Assembly: GCA_017990305.1 (NCBI GenBank)
Contig: JAGNOB010000031.1
Location: 1 to 9,349, forward strand
Source of the DNA: Leucobacter sp.
GTDB taxonomy: Bacteria > Actinomycetota > Actinomycetes > Actinomycetales > Microbacteriaceae
DNA: 9,349 nt
Direction of reading: 5' to 3'
Shown here: one piece after another, positions 7,035 to 9,349 of the stretch
Numbering within the stretch: the stretch's first letter is position 1
Layout of the letters: each line of letters opens with the position of its first letter
Program-made: the position numbers and the translations under genes
Notes under the pieces: model-generated
Told to the model about the DNA's origin: nothing
Seen by the model: the letters and a program-made list of their open reading frames with translations, nothing else
Databases searched by the model: none

Positions 7035-7508
7035 ATGCCGGATTGGTTCACAGTTGCCGCAGCCGCTGTAGGAATCGTCGGCGGCGTCGCGGGGATCGCC
7101 TCGTTCATTTGGCAGGTTGTCACGTGGCGCCGCTCAACACACCGAGTCGTCGTTTCACGGTCAAGAGCCTGGTTCGGCTACCCCAACGGCAGCACGAGCG
7201 ACGAACTCGTGTGCGTCTCAGCGGCCAACACCGGCTCCGCCGCGGTGACCGTGGTCGGGTGGGGAATCCAAATGGGTCGCGGCGGCGACAATCTCAACGT
7301 GACGTCACCGCTAGTGGGTTCGACGCCTCTGCCGCACCGGCTCGAATCCGGCTCGTCTATGGACGTTCACGTGGACGCCTCGCACATCGTCAACGCGAGT
7401 GTCGAGCTAGGTGTCCCTTATTCCAGAATGCGGCCGTGGGTCCGGCTTGGCACGGGGGAACAGGTCTTCTCGAAAAAGGCAGTCCTGAGACCCGCGCTCG
7501 TGACGTAG
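7035..7508 (+). CDS. Single-pass membrane protein with extramembrane beta-rich domain
   Basis: A 157-aa protein. One strong hydrophobic segment lies at about residues 5-28 (VAAAAVGIVGGVAGIASFIW), followed by WRRS and other basic residues, which suggests the C-terminal part stays in the cytoplasm. Residues about 35-155 look beta-rich (LVCVSAANTGSAAVTVVGWG, then LPHRLESGSSMDVHVD), like a small sandwich domain that I cannot name. The ATG at 7035 follows the preceding stop by one base and has GGAG seven bases upstream; an earlier in-frame start at 6984 would lie inside the ApeA-like gene and has no support. Tight coupling to the ApeA-like gene suggests a shared job, perhaps membrane tethering or sensing of infection; this is inference. 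Confidence 0.8.
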   Translation: MPDWFTVAAAAVGIVGGVAGIASFIWQVVTWRRSTHRVVVSRSRAWFGYPNGSTSDELVCVSAANTGSAAVTVVGWGIQMGRGGDNLNVTSPLVGSTPLPHRLESGSSMDVHVDASHIVNASVELGVPYSRMRPWVRLGTGEQVFSKKAVLRPALVT

Positions 7509-7584
7509 CGCCCGATTCACGAGTGGGCACAGCCAACCTGCGTCATCCAACCGAGATCGTCGCACGCGGACTATGGGGCGAGGT

Positions 7585-7609
7585 CCGCACCAGCCGTAAC
7601 GCGGTGCGG
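7585..7609. repeat. Inverted repeat upstream of the zinc-binding protein gene
   Basis: CCGCACC (7585-7591) and GGTGCGG (7603-7609) are perfect 7-bp arms around an 11-nt loop. The right arm abuts the putative -10 CAGAAT. No T-run follows, so an operator is more likely than an intrinsic terminator for the upstream operon. Confidence 0.45.
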
Positions 7610-7615
7610 CAGAAT
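7610..7615 (+). promoter_or_regulatory. Putative leaderless promoter -10 (CAGAAT) for the 7622 gene
   Basis: CAGAAT followed by six bases and GTG at 7622, the same arrangement as at 5549-5561. There is no Shine-Dalgarno sequence before the GTG. A clear -35 is not visible. Confidence 0.5.
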
Positions 7616-7621
7616 GATGGC

Positions 7622-7936
7622 GTGCCGAATGAGCCGATTTGCCCGCTGTGCGAGATGCCGCTCGACTTCTGCGTTCATGGGCTCCAGACCAGGCAGAAGG
7701 AGCGGGCAGCGTCGGCGACGCTGCTGATCTCCCCCCGCGGCATGGCTCATTTCGCTGGATGTCCGCACAAGGGCGAGGACGATCACGATTTCGCCCTGTG
7801 GGCGGAGCTCGACACCCCCGGGGCGTGGGTGCTCCTCGGCAACGGTCAGCACGTTCAGGCCACGGGTGGCCAACGGGTGGACCTTGTTGCCTCGTCACGG
7901 TGCCGTGATTGTGTCGAGCACGGTCCTTGGTCGTGA
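7622..7936 (+). CDS. Small Cys/His-rich, probably zinc-binding protein
   Basis: A 104-aa protein starting at GTG 7622. Near the N-terminus C7, C10, C17 and H19 (CPLCEMPLDFCVHG) form a likely zinc knuckle. A second set is H43, C47 and H49 (HFAGCPHKG) with C94, C97 and H100 (CRDCVEHG) at the C-terminus. The middle (about 57-90) looks beta-rich (WAELDTPGAWVLLGNG). The frame is open back to 7043, but upstream it only shadows the membrane-protein gene; an in-frame GTG at 7604 would sit inside the inverted repeat. The start choice rests on the -10 at correct spacing and the position of the first Cys cluster. I do not recognise a named family. Nucleic-acid or protein binding is possible; no enzymatic motif is visible. 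The downstream gene converges on it, 21 nt away. Confidence 0.68.
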   Translation: MPNEPICPLCEMPLDFCVHGLQTRQKERAASATLLISPRGMAHFAGCPHKGEDDHDFALWAELDTPGAWVLLGNGQHVQATGGQRVDLVASSRCRDCVEHGPWS

Positions 7937-7957
7937 CGGGAACTCTCACCTAGTCGG

Positions 7958-9349
7958 TCAGGGGTGGGCGTGGCCGCCCTTTGTCATCCATGCGAGGTCG
8001 TCGTAGGCGGACTCGGTCGCGTGGTCGTGGGTGCAGACGAAGTGGTTGGCGCGGATGTCGTCTGCTACGGCGTCGACCTTCGCTTTGATTGCGGCGACGA
8101 GCGCTGGATTGACGGGATCGTTAGTGCTCTTGCCCTGGTCGTCGAGATTGAGGATCTGGATGCGGTCAGCGGCGTCGCCCGTGAGTTGTTCGTACCCGAG
8201 GGCGTAGATCGAGAGCTGGTCCTTCGTGACCAGCTCTGCCTGGGATGCCTGTGTCGACTTGAAATCAACGATCGCGGTTTCGCCGGTCTCCAGCGACTTG
8301 ATGAGGTCAATGCGACCGTTCACGGTGACCCCGGGGGAGATTTCGACCTCGATCACCTTCTCCGAGTGGATTGTGCGCGTGAGGTCGTCGCCGTGGCGGT
8401 CGAAGTAGCGATCGATCGCCTTGATCGCCGACTCCCGCAGTTGTTCGCGCAGCGTCGGGTAAGCGTATGGGGTGTGCAGGTGACGGTCGACGAGTGACTC
8501 GATCTCGGCCTTCGTCGGCACGTCTCCGGCGAGGGCGCGCTTGTGCATCTCAGAAAGCACGTCGTGCAGGCCCTTGCCATAGCCGAGTGCCTCGTGGATC
8601 GGCGGGTTGAAGCCATACATGAACCGCAGCTTGAACTGGTACGGACACTCAATCAGGTACTTGAGCTCGCTGAATGAGATGGCGATGTTCGGCGTCTCCA
8701 GCTTCGGCGTTGGAGTGAGTCGGGCAACAGCCGGGAGCCCTTCGTCTGTCGTTGACATCCAAGTTGAGGCGGTGCAATGCAGGTAGAAGTCGGACGGCTT
8801 CTTGTACAGCTTCGAGTCGCCGGGCGCGTAAGACACATACAGGTACTTCTGCGCTCGGGTGACTGCGACATAGAAAAGACGCGTCTCGTCGGACCGGTTC
8901 ACTTTGTACCGGGCACCGTTCGGCACGGCGTTCTCGGGCACGAGGTGCGGGATGGTCTGCGTGCCACCCGGTGCCTTGATCGGGAACCGGTTCGCACGCA
9001 GGAATGGGACGAAGACTGCCGGCCACTGCAGGCCCTTTGACCGGTGCACGGTCGAAATCACGACAGCATCGGGTGCGACGTAGCCGGCGTCGTCGTCCGC
9101 TTCCTCGTAGACGCCGGGCGCCTGGAACGTGAGGAAGCCGGCGAAGGCTTCGTACTTGGATTTCGGGCTGGACGAGAAGTGGATGGTCTCGAAGTCGGAG
9201 ATCACTTGCGAGAACTTGCCCAACTGGTACATCACCAGCTCGCCGCGGCGCGAGTCACCGGGTATCGTGTCTTCCCGCAGGTCGAGCGCTTCGAGAATGC
9301 CGAATACTTTCATGCTTGCGTTGTCAGTCCGACTGGCCTGGATTGAATA
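7958..9349 (-). CDS. UvrD-like helicase fused to RecB-family PD-(D/E)XK nuclease (C-terminal part)
   Basis: The partial gene runs off the right edge: 12 in-frame codons precede the Met at 9313 without a stop, so that Met is internal. Residues are numbered from it. The C-terminal part of a superfamily 1 UvrD/Rep helicase is seen: VVISTVHRSKGLQWPAVFVP (84-103) and ETRLFYVAVTRAQKYLYV (143-160), the usual late motifs that couple ATP hydrolysis to DNA. A RecB-like nuclease domain follows: SFSELKYLIECPYQFKLRF (213-231), H250 in YGKGLHDVL, D336 in NGRIDLI, D350 and K352 in IVDFKST, and QLSIYALGY (366-374). The set of nuclease residues looks complete; only single Cys residues are present, so an AddB/Cas4-type iron-sulfur cluster is unlikely. 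The walker motifs lie outside the window. It may serve repair or phage defence; the left boundary (7958) is a TGA. Confidence 0.88.
   Translation of the reverse strand, partial: YSIQASRTDNASMKVFGILEALDLREDTIPGDSRRGELVMYQLGKFSQVISDFETIHFSSSPKSKYEAFAGFLTFQAPGVYEEADDDAGYVAPDAVVISTVHRSKGLQWPAVFVPFLRANRFPIKAPGGTQTIPHLVPENAVPNGARYKVNRSDETRLFYVAVTRAQKYLYVSYAPGDSKLYKKPSDFYLHCTASTWMSTTDEGLPAVARLTPTPKLETPNIAISFSELKYLIECPYQFKLRFMYGFNPPIHEALGYGKGLHDVLSEMHKRALAGDVPTKAEIESLVDRHLHTPYAYPTLREQLRESAIKAIDRYFDRHGDDLTRTIHSEKVIEVEISPGVTVNGRIDLIKSLETGETAIVDFKSTQASQAELVTKDQLSIYALGYEQLTGDAADRIQILNLDDQGKSTNDPVNPALVAAIKAKVDAVADDIRANHFVCTHDHATESAYDDLAWMTKGGHAHP

Noticed and set aside
7043..7621. Long upstream part of the frame containing the zinc-binding protein
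   Set aside because: It shadows the membrane-protein gene and is Arg-rich with no domain; only the part from GTG 7622 has real protein character.
7937..7957. Possible terminator between the convergent genes
   Set aside because: Only a 4-bp GTGA/TCAC pairing near the junction and no T-run; too weak to call.

Overview
The window is GC-rich DNA with dense ORFs, GTG starts, stop-start overlaps and purine-rich ribosome binding sites. This fits an actinomycete, perhaps Micrococcales or a relative; that placement rests on sequence style and protein flavour only. It reads as part of a mobilisable plasmid or integrated mobilisable island. The mobilisation genes are followed by accessory genes, several resembling phage-defence components. 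No rRNA, tRNA, CRISPR array or transposase was seen.

Region 1 (1-274) has no convincing gene. It holds a cluster of inverted repeats, the best being two 8-bp arms around a 3-nt loop at 154-172 inside a longer interrupted dyad (145-178). Its place just upstream of mobilisation genes makes it the best candidate for the origin of transfer (oriT).

Region 2 (275-3916, + strand) is a compact operon: an unrecognised 137-aa protein, a MobC-like accessory protein (703-1101), a MobA/VirD2-type relaxase (1098-2666), a 267-aa charged coiled-coil protein (2676-3479) and a small GIY-YIG nuclease-like protein (3476-3916). Neighbours overlap by 4 nt or lie 9-14 nt apart, so translation is probably coupled.

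Region 3 (3913-7508) is the most interesting part and looks less GC-rich than the operon. A minus-strand gene (3913-5427) encodes a 504-aa protein with an Apea-like HEPN domain and an intact R-x4-H ribonuclease motif. Divergent from it is a + strand gene (best start 5561, end 7033) resembling ApeA-type anti-phage proteins, whose HEPN motif has Tyr where the catalytic Arg is expected. One base after it comes a small single-pass membrane protein (7035-7508). The shared 133-bp control region contains a 9-bp direct repeat, a 10-bp palindrome and a likely leaderless promoter. Together these form a candidate two-HEPN plus membrane-protein defence or toxin module.

Region 4 (7509-9349) has a 104-aa Cys/His-rich, probably zinc-binding protein (7622-7936), apparently from a leaderless promoter with the same -10 hexamer and spacing as the 5561 gene. 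Convergent with it is the C-terminal part of a UvrD-like helicase fused to a RecB-family PD-(D/E)XK nuclease (minus strand, 7958 to beyond the right edge). The left half of the window would move the element; the right half would be its cargo.
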